A DNA stretch of 64,000 nucleotides from Apricaphanius iberus (Eukaryota > Chordata > Actinopteri > Cyprinodontiformes > Aphaniidae): contig JAPXFQ010002904.1 in NCBI GenBank assembly GCA_028564705.1, positions 1,612,001-1,676,000 on the forward strand, read 5' to 3'. Below, in pieces: positions 50,401-62,899 of this stretch. The position numbers and the translations under genes are program-made. Every line of letters starts with the position of its first letter. Within the stretch, counting starts at the first letter, position 1. The notes under the pieces were generated by a model, which was not told the origin of the DNA, did no database searches, and saw only the letters and a list, made by a program, of their open reading frames with translations.

Positions 50401-53400
50401 GGGGGCCTATACATATTTTCACCTTCAATAACAATATATTTACTCTACTGTACTGCAACTGTCATTTTAGGGCAAATTATGTAGGAGCTTATGTTAGACC
50501 TTATGCATTATGAATAATCCTATTATGGAAAAATCAGTATATAGGTAGAGACAGTTGTGAGTGGGGTTCAAGGTGTGTCATTGTGTCACCAAGTGTCTCG
50601 ATTTGAAGAAGTTTGAACATGCTGAATTCACAAGAGCGAAACACTGCAATTATCCATATAACTCAAGATCTCAAGTCCAAACTGTGTTTTAAAGACAATG
50701 AGTGGGGAACAATTTGGTCCAAGGTTTACCAGTCCATTTAGTGTGGTCTTTACACCTATCTTAGGCGTCAAGGTGAATCTAATGCAAATATAGACATATC
50801 CACGTGTCCTTTTTTGAGTTTTTGGAAAAACAGGGTAAATGTTCCATAAAATTTAAATTCTACTTTCAAAAACCTCTGGTTATTTGAAGACACAACTCTG
50901 ACCTAAAGGTCAACCTAGCTGAATTATATCTATTATATAGTCACACTACGCCTGAATTATTCATATTCCAAATAAAGATTGCAAAATTGCGTTTGGCACA
51001 AATATTTTGTGTGAATGTCGTGTTCCTGATTTGTGGGTGATCTACTAAGATTGTGGCACGAATGTTTACAGATGCAAAGAGCAGTATTCAAATGAGGACT
51101 TTGCTGCTGTGCTTAATGCACTGTGGCACAGCCAGAGAAAGGAGGAATAGCAGCAATGGACTCATTTAGTCTTTGGCTACAAAAAGAGGAAAAAATACAT
51201 ACCTGTCAAGTCGATGGCTGTTAAAGAGTTAATTACTATTAGGCTAGAATGTCTATGAAATATATTTGTCAGTAATAAACTTATGTTGAATGTGGTGGGG
51301 TAAAGTATGCTAAAATGGCACAAACAGTTTCAGTTTTGATAAATCACTCTTTGCCTGGACCACCTACTTATTTGCATGTTTTCCTCCCGATATTTTGTGC
51401 CTTCCAGCAAAAATGCCCACATTGCATATTCATAAAGGGATAAAGCGCTAAATTGATTGTGTGCATCTTGCTGCGGGTTTAACAGACGCAGCCTTACATG
51501 CGGATAGTTAGTAAATCACCTATTGCATGTTTTTATGGCCAATGAGAGGTCTGCGCCTTTTTTAACAAGTGCAAACTTTGATAAATCAGGCCCTAAGTCT
51601 GTCTACCTTATAGATCTTTAAAGACTAACCTACTCATTTTTCCTGCACACTAACTCTTTAGTAATTTGGCTTTTAGGTCAAAAAGGCTAGTTCTGTACTG
51701 GGTCGGGACCTGGACCCTCTATAATGTCCTGACCAGCCAGAGAAGCAGCTGCAGTGAACGATTGATCTCTTGAAATGCAGGATCTTTTAGTTCCTCCCTT
51801 TAGCATATTTACTTTCTATGTTCTATGTTGTAGACTTAAGTTACTTCTGAAGGAAAAAAGGAGTCCCATACCCTGCTATAATACTGCATTAAAAACACAA
51901 GTATTACTAGCAACATCAGAAATAATGTAGAAATAATCAGCCCCTATGTGTATATTTACCTCTGGGTTTCACTTGTAGGTCGGACCATGTATGTGATTCC
52001 CTTCAGCATGGGACCTGTCGGCTCAACACTAAGTAAATATGGCGTCCAGGTACTATCTGTTCTCTAAATATCTTGTACACAGCAAAAATGCCTGCAATAA
52101 AGCGATAACCCTGCTGATTTTGTTGTTGTGAATGTTTGTAATGTATTTTAATGTTGCCTTGTATCGTTGTATGTAATTTTTTTTCTGTACTTTTATGGTT
52201 ATTACCCATGGCTCTCGTAACGAACACTTTGGTCCTTTTCCAGGTGACAGACTCGCCGTATGTGGTGGCCAGCATGGGGATAATGACGCGCATGGGCACG
52301 CCTGTTCTGCAGAAACTGTTTGAAGGAGCAGAGTTTGTCCGCTGTCAGCACTCTTTAGGACGACCTCTCCCGCTCAAAGGTAATCAGACATTGTCAATGA
52401 CTGAATGACTTCAGGTAGGATGTTTTTGTGCTGATATTCACTTTTTTTAATCTTTCCTCCTTCCTAGCTCCTCTGGTCAACTCTTGGCCCTGTAACCCAG
52501 AGAAAGTCTTAATATCTCACCTGCCGGACACCAGGCAGATTTTGTCCTTTGGCAGTGGTTATGGAGGAAACTCTCTCCTTGGGAAAAAGTGCTTTGCCCT
52601 CCGCATCGCCTCTCGTATTGCCAAAGATGAGGGCTGGCTGGCTGAGCACATGTTGGTGAGAGCAAAAGAAAAGTATTACAACAGTTTCCGTACACAGTAG
52701 AGCCTCTTTCATCTTGGTTCACAAATCTTTTATGTTCACAGATCCTTGGAATCACTAACCCTCAGGGTGTGAAACGTTATGTGGCAGCAGCCTTTCCCAG
52801 CGCCTGCGGTAAAACCAACTTGGCCATGATGAAGCCTGCCATCCCAGGCTGGAAGGTGGAATGTGTTGGGGACGACATTGCATGGATGAAATTTGACAGT
52901 CAAGGTGAGTGTAACCCGATTAAAATACACACGACTATATCACCCATCCTCCAGTTCGCTAAATCAAACTCCGTGCCTCCGTAGGCAAACTCAGGGCCAT
53001 CAACCCAGAGAACGGGTTCTTCGGAGTTGCTCCCGGCACTTCGGACAAGACCAACCCATACGCCATGGCCACCATCTCCAAAAACACGGTGTTCACTAAT
53101 GTTGGTGAGACGAGCGATGGAGGAGTGTGGTGGGAAGGGCTTGACCCACCTGCAGCTGGAGTTACTCTCACCGACTGGCACGGAAAAACATGGAAGCCAG
53201 GTACCAGCGGACTCTATATATTCAGACATTCTAGTTTCTAAACGGCCGTTTCAAGTTTTAGTGATATAAATTTCCCCTAAATCATGTTTTTGTTCACAGT
53301 TTTATGAATGCCACCAGTTCTGTCACAAAGTTGAGTTTAATAGCCATAGAGAGTATAGCACCACCTTGTGGTTTACTAAAGTAATGTCATGTAATTTTTT

Positions 53401-55711
53401 TCATCAATATAATATAATATAATGATGCTTTAAACACCACTTGTGATACAAAATGTTTCTTTTTTGCACCCAGGGAGCTCCACACCATGTGCCCACCCTA
53501 ATTCACGCTTCTGTGCTCCGGCGGCTCAGTGCCCCATCATTGACCCCCAGTGGGAGAGCGAGGAAGGGGTTCCCATTGATGCCATTATCTTTGGAGGCAG
53601 AAGGCCTGAAGGTTTGTCCCACTGTATACTTTAGAGAATACACAGGCAGAACCCCATAGAGTAAAAATTAGACAAATTGAACAATAAGTCTGAGTACATT
53701 TATTCAGTTGGAAAGAAAATTTTATGTTACGAGTTATACTAACAAACCTACCAGTTCTGCTTTTTATTACTTGAGACTTCTGTTTTGACACCAGGACACT
53801 TCTTAGTCTTCTGTAACCTTCCACAAGCTTGAAGCATATACAAAAAAGATATTTGATAATTTCTCTTTGCACAATCTTTCAAGACCAAGGGTGCCCATAG
53901 TCACCCCTCTAGGGCCGGTATCCTGCTTGTTTTAGTTCTTTCCTCAGTTCAACTTTTTAGCAAGCCTAAGTAGACCATTTTGAATCAGCTGTTTTGGAGT
54001 AGAGATTCATCTCATTTTGGCAAGCCTAGAGTTGGACAACCTCAATCTAGACTGTCCTAGATCTTCTATTTTGCTCTTTTCTCTTCAGCTCATTCTAGAC
54101 TTTTTCAGGATGTTGGTCTGGTGATGGAGATATTTTGTATCTGTGTGTTTTGTGTTGACCTGGCCCTGTGTTTAGGACTGGTATCCTCCTGAGGTACTAG
54201 GGACAAGCCACTTTAAGTTTTCTAGTAGAGTCCACCATGTCTTTTAATTAAATATCCTCTAACATCTTTTATCTATGCAAGTTTCCAATGAGCTTTGAAA
54301 AAGAAACAGCTCCACAGCATCACAGTTCCTCCACCATACTTAACTGTGGGCATGTCGTAAACTCGTACGTACTTCATGTTCATTAACCCATCTGGATTAT
54401 TTGTTGCTCAAAAGCTGGTTAAATCTTTATTAAAGCCTTTTTTTTCTCCCAAACAACTCACTGATATGCTGATAGCAGTTTGCCTTGGAGTATCTGGTTT
54501 AACAACTATTCCACCCTTTGTTGCTATTATCTGACAGTGTGGTCCTTATCTGTCTTCCCCACTTTGTAAGTTAGAAAAAACATGTGTCCTCACCCATATT
54601 TGTTTGTCACAGCTCAGTGGTTGAAGCTTTTAAAAAAAAAAAGATTTATCTTTATTGTACATGAAGACACATGTAAACAAGTAGCTATTTTCTTGTCACC
54701 ATTTCCTGACTTGTAAAGATCCGCATACATATGTGCATTTGAATGGGATGTTATCCTTTCTTTTTCATTTTTTTTAAAGATGAGTTAAGTCATATCCCAG
54801 ATCAAATTTATACCACAGGGAAACGATAATTCATGGATGGACGGTAACATTTGCTTGGTGTGATTTTGTAAAAAAAAAATCCCATCTGAATGAATATACT
54901 TAAAGGTTATTTTTCACCTATGTTTAGATTTTTTTACTTTATCAAAATTAACCACCATCATTAAAAATATTTATAGGCAAAAATCCTGTTGTATTTTGGT
55001 ACCTTGAAGAACATTTAAAAACAACCGCAGCAGTGAACATTAAGTGGTATTGATGTTTTCAGGAGTCCCGCTGGTCTATGAGTCTTTCAGCTGGCAACAT
55101 GGAGTGTTTGTTGGAGCTGCAATGAGATCAGAGGCCACAGCAGCTGCAGAACATAAAGGTGCACATCTTTGCACACCTAATTGTAATTTTGAGTTTTACA
55201 ATACTCTTACCAGGCTCTGGTGTATTTTACTCTTCCTCCAGGTAAGGTGATCATGCATGACCCCTTCGCCATGCGTCCGTTCTTTGGCTACAACTTCGGA
55301 GACTACCTCACTCACTGGCTCAGCATGCAGACCAGGAAAGCCCCCACCCACCTGCCCAAGATCTTCCACGTCAACTGGTTCAGAAAGGATCCTGCAACCG
55401 GCGCCTTCCTCTGGCCCGGGTTTGGAGAAAACGCCCGCGTGCTGGAGTGGATCTTCAAGCGCTGCGGCAGAGAGAGGGAAGAAGAGGCGGCCAAGAAGAG
55501 CTACATCGGTTGGCTGCCAGAAGATGGCGCCATCGACACTAAAGGTCTGGGCGGTAAGGTGGATATGGGGGCCCTGTTCGATGTGCCCAAACCTTTTTGG
55601 CAGAAGGAGACAAAGGAGCTGAGAGCATACTTCACCCAGCAGGTTGGAGCTGATCTGCCCCCTCAGGTGGAGGCTGAGTTGAAGGCGCTGGAGGACAGAG
55701 TCCACAGTTAG
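44457..55711 (+). CDS. pck2: Mitochondrial phosphoenolpyruvate carboxykinase [GTP], 11 exons
   Basis: Exons: 44457-44488, 49060-49272, 49352-49536, 51979-52049, 52244-52379, 52468-52655, 52742-52904, 52985-53200, 53474-53611, 55063-55158 and 55242-55711. GT/AG junctions and phases agree; the product is 635 aa (human PCK2 640). The enzyme converts oxaloacetate plus GTP to phosphoenolpyruvate, GDP and CO2. Visible: the P-loop FPSACGKTN with the reactive Cys, the GDDIAW metal-binding segment, [11 protein letters not shown] and AEHML (metal-ligand Lys and His), and [11 protein letters not shown]. The N-terminus [12 protein letters not shown]... is basic with no acid residue for about 35 residues and extends beyond the cytosolic form, consistent with mitochondrial import. 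Synteny with dcaf11/fitm1/psme1 also supports pck2 over pck1. The first exon is tiny (32 nt) and separated by a 4.6-kb intron, so its assignment is a little less sure than the rest. Confidence 0.96.
46395..46850. mobile_element. Degenerate MITE-like sequence in pck2 intron 1
   Basis: TAGGGCTGCCCCACGATGCAATATGC at the left and TTGCGATAACAA...GTTGCGATATATTATG at the right recall a common fish hAT-type MITE with poorly matched ends. No target duplication resolved. Confidence 0.4.
51010..51600. repeat. Probable MITE-like repeat in pck2 intron 3
   Basis: The right side ends CAAACTTTGATAAATCAGGCCCTAAG and the left side has CCTGATTTGTGGGTGATCTACTAAG, weakly inverted relative to each other. The class and exact ends are unresolved. 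Confidence 0.3.
54050..54560 (-). mobile_element. Degenerate Tc1-like remnant in pck2 intron 9
   Basis: AAGAAACAGCTCCACAGCATCACAGTTCC and CCACCATACTTAACTGTGGGCATG resemble the reverse strand of fish Tc1-like transposase sequence (the HHGGG-type hallmark region). Heavily mutated. Confidence 0.5.
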
Positions 55712-56244
55712 ACACTTAGTCTAAAGAGCCAGGGACAGGAAGCTAATCCAGATGAAGTCAGGTACTCAGGAAACACGATTCATCAGGGTGATTCAGAGCC
55801 ACTGACTGGGTTTACAAAAGCAGAGAAGACCAGCTGAAAAAGCAGCTTTTCCTGCACTACACGAAGACATAAATACATTTAGATCAGAAGTTTGAATTTT
55901 CTCTGTGCCTGTGAACACAGTCAGTGAGCGCTGCTGTTTTAAAAAATGCAAAAGCTACATTTTGGACACTATTAATGCTGCAATGCTAGAGGAACGAGGG
56001 CTCAGTTTGCAGTAATACGGAGGTTTGTTTTTTACCTCAAAGCTAAGTTCTAAGAGTGACCTTAACGTTGCTACCTCCACCCACACATACCTGCCGACAT
56101 ATTGCTGATGTCCAATCACTGTCACCATAAAGTGCCTTTTTAGCGTTTACAAAATGAAGATCAAAAAGCTCTTCAGTCAGAATTTTATTATTCATTTAAA
56201 GCCTAAAAAAAGAAGCTAATATCGGTCTCATGAAATGCCTTAAT

Positions 56245-56250
56245 AATAAA
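56245..56250 (+). terminator. pck2: pck2 candidate poly(A) signal
   Basis: AATAAA about 535 bp past the pck2 stop. A second AATAAA lies at 56381-56386. Confidence 0.5.
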
Positions 56251-56886
56251 AGCTCAACATGATAAAGATATCTGTTAACTTCTATTTCTACGGATTATTC
56301 TCTCTGCCACTCGTGTAATGATTGTGATAAAACGGCATGATTTCAGCTGATGTTTACACCAAGTTCAGAAAAGTTGGACCAATAAATGCCTCAGAGGTTG
56401 CCAGGTGTTTTCAAGGTTTTTATAGCAGTGCAATGAATTAAAAATCTTCAAATGTGGAAACAGTGACTTGTTCATTTTTACAGTGACTTGAAAAAAATAA
56501 ATAAATGGTGCCTTTTGAAAGCATTTTGTTTGACACTTTTTTGTCTAATTTTCTTTTTCTTTGAAACACTAAGGATTGTTTGTTTGTCTGTTAGTAACAT
56601 AACCCAAAAGGGTCCAAGTGGGACCAAGAACAACTGATTAGATATTTAACTTTTACACAATCTTAAAATATTGTCCAACAACAGTTGTTATAAAACAGCA
56701 CAATATGAAGAAGCTTAAGGGAGTTTAAATGAAAGAAATCTAAAAATAAAAAACAAACCATAAACACAAGCAATAAGTAACAATAATGACATTGCATGAT
56801 ACATTATGGCTTTTGAGAAGCACTGAAGCCTTTAATGGATTAAATATTAAATACTGAAGTAAAATGTTATGTTTGCTTTTATAATA

Positions 56887-56892
56887 TTTATT
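56887..56892 (-). terminator. Siglec-like gene candidate poly(A) signal
   Basis: AATAAA on the minus strand, about 210 bp past the receptor stop codon at 57105. Confidence 0.35.
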
Positions 56893-57104
56893 TAAGAATT
56901 GTTTTACATAAACAATGGACTCAGCTTTATGGGTTCCTGGAAAATGATGATATACATAGACACTAATCATTTTTTCAATAATGAAATTTTGACAAATCCA
57001 TTTTAGTTTGAGGAAAAGCTTAACATCCGCTGCCATTTATCTGTGAGCAGAAGAAATTAACTTCTGCCTTTACAGGGACCAACATGTCTTTGAACAAACA
57101 ATAA

Positions 57105-59564
57105 TCACAAAATAGCGATTTCATCTGCAGCACAGAGATCCTCCGGACTTCCGGCAAGCACTTTGGCCTTTTCGCCTGTCTCCTGCCGTCCGCAGTCTTG
57201 GACTGAGAAGGAGGAAACTTCAGGATTCTGGGTGAAATTCATTTTTCCATCATGAAGTTTTTCGTTTGATTTATTAGTTGACATGTGAACATCAGCTTGA
57301 CTCTGTGGAAAAATCATATTCTTAATCTACTGGTATTTTTAGGAACACATTATGGTTCTAAACATGAGTGGATTTTGCGGAAAAGGAAGTGTTTTTCACA
57401 GTGTCCCGCGGCACCGGGACACAATACATTACTTTATGGTATGTATTTGTATAGCACTGGATGTAGTTGTAAAGATCCCGTAGCATTTCACACACATCCA
57501 GTCACTAACACACATTCACACACTGATGATGGTAAGCTGCCTCTGAGGCACACTGACAGCTACCGCAAGTTGTCTCACTAAAGTTAAATGCAGGTACACA
57601 GTGGTGCTTCTGGTGTATTACTTTGCAGGCACGTGCATTACAAACCAATAGATGAGAACTCACTCCAGTGCTGTTTGCGTAAGTCGACAATTCCTCCAGC
57701 TGAAACTGCTGAGAAGCTTGACATTTACACTTAATGAACCTGGAATAAGTTAAAGAGATATCAAAACAATTTTGCTGTTTCAGGTGACAACACAGACAGA
57801 CTGAGGGAGAAGCAAGGCTGATCAGAAACAAACATTGGAGGATGAGCAAAATTCAAATCACTTTTAGCAAGTGGTATCATCTGTACATGAAGTCAGTGCA
57901 AATTATAACAAAACCAAAAGAACATTTAAAGCTAATCTTGAAAAAAGGTTAAACAAATTTGTTGCTTTGATTAGTTGGATGTTTTAATTTCTGTTACTCA
58001 CCAAAATAAAGCTACCAGACAGAAGACCACAATTCCTCCAAAAACAATTGACATCCAGAATATATAACCAGATGGCAGACCTCAGTGAAATAAAACAATT
58101 TAAATCATCAAATTAAGGGCATAAGAGGTCCAGTTAAAATGGTAACGTATTCTGTGCAGATAAATTTTTACCTTTTTTTCCAAGATAGATCACTGATGAT
58201 TTCTGATTCCCAAGATCATTAGTAGCGACACAGTAATACTCTCCTCCCTCAGTAGCATTGAATCTGTAAATCTGCTGCACAGAAACATTTTTGGCTCCAT
58301 GTTTGCTGTTCCTGAACCAGGTGAAGCTGGGAGGAGGCTTGGCTCTGCCGGAGCAGCTCAGCTCCACCCAGATACCTGCTGAGACCAAACCTGATGGACT
58401 GATGGATGCTGAGGTGTCTTTAGGAGCATCTGAGGAAAATGGGACACACATGATTATTATACAGAATCAGCTGAACCATGACCTGCTGACAGGATCACTT
58501 ACATGAAACACTGAGAGTCACTTCTGTCTCTGCTGTCCTGCTTCCTCCTTTTACGTGATATCTGGCAGAACATCTGATGTTGTATCCATCATCTGTATCT
58601 GACAGAGTGATGGTCTTCTGGATTTTGGTTGTAAAGCTTCCTTCTGTGTTTTTCTCTGTTTGTCTATGAGAGTCTTGTTGGAGATTCCAGGTGAGTTCAG
58701 GAGGTGAGCGTGGACAGGGAGTCAAAGCTGAGCAGGTTATAGTGACAGACTGATGCTCCTTCAGATCAGATGGAATATTAATGCTGGGACTCCAAGGACA
58801 CTCTGAGGATTATGGTTAAATATATAATTTACAATGTATTATTTCTTTTAGTGTTATTTGCAACAAAAAAAGAGCGTAGTTTGTGTTAAAGAGTTGTTTT
58901 TTTTTACCTTTAACTGTTATTTGTAGAGGATCAGCACAAGCTGTTGCTCTGAATGGCCCATTCTCAATTCTGAAGAAGTATTTGTCTGTATAACTTGTAT
59001 TTAAGTCAGCAAACAAAGTTGTGCAGTTCTTCTCTCTCAGGTTTCCAATTATTTTCAGTGGATAAGGGTTAATTGACTGACTGCTGTTAAAAATAACTAT
59101 GTTTTGATTCAGGGAAAATTTTAGGTTGTTTTTCATCCAAACTCCATTGATGGTGTTGCTGCTATCAAATATGTTGTTCTTTGCATTAAAGCTACATGGG
59201 ATTAGCAAACAAGATCCACTCAGAGCTTCCATCTTCTTTGGTGCCGTAATGAAAAGAGCCTTTGGTTTATAACATCTACCACCCAAAACACCTGTAAAAA
59301 CAGTGATGACGGACATAATGTGGAGCAAAATCTGCCTGCAGAGAAACATGATGGCCCACAAACTCCGGTTCAGCTACAGTATACATGTGGAGCTTTGGAA
59401 CAATTTTAGGATGAGTATCTTAGACTATAAGAGATTCAGGTGATGTCTCCAAATTAAAGGAATTTAACTAACATCTCACCTGGAAAAAAGAAGACACTCA
59501 GTAACATGTTGACTGCCAGTATGTTCTCAGACAGAGCTGCCATCAGTCTCTGATAGACATTCAT
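57105..59564 (-). CDS. Siglec-like (CD22/MAG-type) Ig receptor with tyrosine-poor tail, 7 exons
   Basis: Minus-strand exons: 59564-59480 (signal peptide), 59291-58908 (V-set), 58802-58503 (Ig), 58429-58172 (Ig), 58080-58002 (membrane), 57739-57664 and 57302-57105 (tail). Phases agree; 459 aa. The V-set has GSCLLIPCSF and YFFRIE, where the F-strand arginine is the sialic-acid contact of Siglecs. Domain 2 starts CPWSPSINIPSDL; domain 3 ends GGEYYCVATNDLG. The membrane segment is IFWMSIVFGGIVVFCLVALFW, with no basic residue for DAP12 pairing. The tail is homologous to that of the gene at 63534 but lacks its motif tyrosines (LHD for LHY, ETGEKA for ETVYSQ, DLCAAD for DLYAQV). The one tail tyrosine (STYANS) is not an ITIM. 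Type I plasma-membrane protein; ligand and orthology to a named mammalian Siglec are not resolvable here. Confidence 0.85.
57425..57580 (+). repeat. SINE/LINE-tail-like repeat in the Siglec-like tail intron
   Basis: GTATTTGTATAGCACTGG..., CACACATTCACACACTGATG and the following CTGCCTCTGAGGCACACTGAC match the layout of a common fish retroposon. It lies within the intron between the last two coding exons. Confidence 0.5.
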
Positions 59565-59999
59565 CTCTCAAACTAGATAAAAACAAGATAAAACAAGTGA
59601 TTTAATCAAAGGAGCTTCAAATAAAACATATTTTTAAATTTCCATTATTGTGCTTTATTATTTCAGTATTAGTATTATTTTCGGTGGAAAATTGTAAATC
59701 ATTCTTTTAGTTAGACTGAATTGATAATGATAAAAAAATCAGGCTGACATTAAAATAATCTAAAGTAGGAAAACGCTTCCAAAAACAGTAATGTTACCTA
59801 GAAACTCAGTGTTAACACAACCAAACGGATCTACAACCAGTTTGTTAAAAACAGAAATCATGAACCTGTTTTTTTTCAGAGTTATTAAAAAACAGAAAAA
59901 TGTTACATTCACAAACTCATGAATCTCATTTCAGTGAATCAGCAAAAAAAACCCAAAATACTGTGATTAAAATAGCTTTAAGTAAAGTTTGTCTGTCCA

Positions 60000-60170
60000 T
60001 CCATCACCAAACAGAATATAAAGTTCTTCCTACATGCTCTGAATCTATCCTGTCCAACTCTCTAGTTGGACATTCAAGCGAAAACCTCCAAAGGAAAGCG
60101 ATCAGGACGCATCCGATCAGATGTCTGAACCTCCTGTACTGACTCCAGTAGAGATGAAGGATAAGCTGCT
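60000..60170. repeat. Possible LINE 3'-region relic
   Basis: GATGTCTGAACCTCCTGTACTGACTCC...GAGATGAAGG loosely resembles part of a widespread fish LINE. Low similarity by eye. Confidence 0.3.
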
Positions 60171-62419
60171 CTATTTTTCTTTTTTCTTTTTAAATTAAGG
60201 GGTTCCTCACCACAAAGCCTAGCTTACAGTCTTTCAGTCATAATACTCCTAATGATACAATTACAACATTGTTTACTGACCTTTTATTCAACGTGGCCTG
60301 GTGTTGTGAACAGCCCTTGGTTAGCACAAAAATCTAACAACTAAACGCCTTTCAAATTCAGATCAGTTCCTCCCAATCACACCCTGCCAGGTAAACCCAA
60401 TGTTGCCCACATGAGCATAGAAGTCCTTGAAGAAAACAGCTGAATCCTTTCAGAAAACCATCCTAAAACTCCACAGAGGCTGGGTAATCTGATACACTGT
60501 TTGGTCAATGAGAACAGAAAGCAATCTGAAATTTCCTTTTTCCAACAATTAGGCATCAAAAAAACAACAACCCCTCATTGGACCTCCACCCGACCTTAAA
60601 TCTTTGGCAGCCTCTGATAGGTTTTTTCCTTTTGTGTTAATTTTGTTTACACGGCATGATTTTTTATTTTTTTTTTGCATTTATATTAGCGTAATTTTTT
60701 TGCTTTTTTCTATATCTGCTTCCAACTTTGTGTTGATTTAAACTTTCATGCATCGTTGTCCGCCTGTATCAGCTTTCCAAAGCTGGCCAGAACCTTTTCT
60801 TCATTCCCCTTTAATGTCATGTTGACCAGACAAGAGAATGATCTTTTAGCTTTTGTTTATTACCTTCAAGTCTCTGCTCGGTCTTGTAGTTATTAATACT
60901 TCATGATTACATTACAAAACCCTTTTTATTCAAATTGATTTAACTGTGGAGATATCTAAAAAAAATATTTTTAATACATGTTAATGGCAGGAGTTTATCC
61001 TAAATGTTAAAGTTAAAATTATTGCACATTCTGTTGTTATCGAACCAATATGCAACAGGTCACGTTTACAATAAAGCAATTGGTAAAGACAATAAACAAA
61101 AAACACAATTGGAGCAACATTTAAATAAAGAAACAAGCAACAACATAAAAAACTATGGTAACAAGCACAGTCTGATCTAGATGTAGCAAGCAGTTTGTGG
61201 CAATAATTTTGCATCAAAGTTTTTGATGCAGATTTTACTGGACAGTCTGCTATCAGCAGAAGCATCACATCCAAAGCAAGGTGCAGATTCAGTTTCTATT
61301 GTTTTAAAAGTTCACTGCCTTACCAGCTGCCTCTCTGGTACCAGTGGTTCTGTCTTAGCCCTGCATAGAAAAGCAAATAATCAGCTATGATCTCACTTGT
61401 TCCTCTTGAATTCCTTCCAGTGTACTAGAGTCGTGTGTCACTTTTTAGCCTCTGAATAAGAAGCGGAGAGCATATTGATTCCTACCTTATTTTCAAGCTT
61501 GAATTTAAAGCGTGGTTCTGCTTGTTCTGCAACCTACAAGGAAAACGATCAGTGAAGGTACCAAAAGTATTATCTGTCTGCCAAAAGATGGCGCCATAAT
61601 CTCCTCTGGTGGAGGTCGAGTTGTCCATAGAGGTTGTTTTTTAATATGTTCCGTCTTGGTATTTCAGGCATATCGTATAGAGAAACTAGATATCTGCATG
61701 CACCAGGTCAGTTTCTGTCAAATAAAAGGACTGACAACCAAAGGCTATTAGTTGGGAGCCCACCTGGTCAAGAGGAAGGAATGCCAGAGACTCCAGTTTA
61801 TCTCCACACATTCAGTCCCCTCTGAACCTGTGTGGGAGCAGAAACAGGAACACTAGACAAAGCTGACATCATGGTAAATGCAACCTGCTCCCCTCAATCT
61901 TCATTCCTGGAATATCTGCAAGTGTGTGTTAACGTGAAATGCTGCAGTGAATGCAGATTTATATGTCTGATTATCCCCCACCTCAACGCCGTGGCCCCAT
62001 GCGTATCTAATGTATTTAAATGAACCACAGTGTTGGTCCAAGCAAATAGAAACAGGTACTGTATGGGGTCCTCCTGTGCGCCTCTGCCCAAACCTGCAAG
62101 ATCCATCGTCACACAACGTAAGACTTTACGGTTGTGCGTTGTTGGATATGTGAGGGAGGAAGGGAAGATAGGAAGGCCTAGGCACAAGTCTCCTGCTAAG
62201 TGTTAGCTCCCCAATGAGCCCCTTTCCTGTCCTGCACCATTTTACATCAAAGACTGCCCCGAGATCTTCTGGGTTTTCTCTGACAAACAACACTGACCAA
62301 CTCCGTATTTTTTTATTTTTTGTAGGTATGTAGCCCTCTGAAGAAAGTAACTCTAATCAGAAGTTTATTAATTCAACAGATTCACATGAAAACAGCATAT
62401 TGTTTCAGGATCGATTTTA

Positions 62420-62770
62420 AAATACTTCTAATGACTTTTAAGTGTATTAACGTTCTTGGGCCTTCTTATCTTTCGGAACTACTTTTACCGTATGAAGCCT
62501 TGCGGTCTCTGCGCTCCTCTGGCAGCTGTCTCCTTGTGATCCCATAAGTCAGGTTACATACCCACGGCGAGGCGTCTTTCCATTATTACGGCCCTCACCT
62601 CTGGAACAGGCTGCCGGAGGACCTCAGGCCCGCAGAGAACGTTCATGTTTTTAAGAGCAGGATCAAGACTTACCTTTTTTGCCTAGCTTTTAACTGATTA
62701 CTATTTATTCAGCCTGTTTAGCTGCATTGTTTGTTTTATTTATTTATTTTAATTATAATTAAGTTTTAAT
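62420..62770 (+). pseudogene. L2-like LINE 3' fragment
   Basis: In frame: GPSYLSELLLPYEALRSLRS, then HTHGEASFHYYGPHLWNRLPEDLRPAENVHVFKSRIKTYLF. This is the conserved C-terminal block of L2-type reverse transcriptases. A frameshift or stop lies between the two parts. Intergenic between the two Siglec-like genes. Confidence 0.75.
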
Positions 62771-62827
62771 ACCCAATTAAGTTTTACAGTTTTATTATCT
62801 CCATTATCACATTTTATTAGTTCAATG

Positions 62828-62841
62828 TATATATATATAAA

Positions 62842-62898
<57 letters not shown>
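62828..62898. repeat. (AT)n microsatellite
   Basis: Long uninterrupted AT/TA run at about 62848-62896 plus a short run at 62828-62838. It lies just after the L2-like fragment. Confidence 0.95.

Positions 62899-62899
<1 letters not shown>

Noticed and set aside
61500..62190. Cluster of short open frames between the Siglec-like genes
   Set aside because: No Ig, membrane or other domain pattern; not continuous by plausible splicing.
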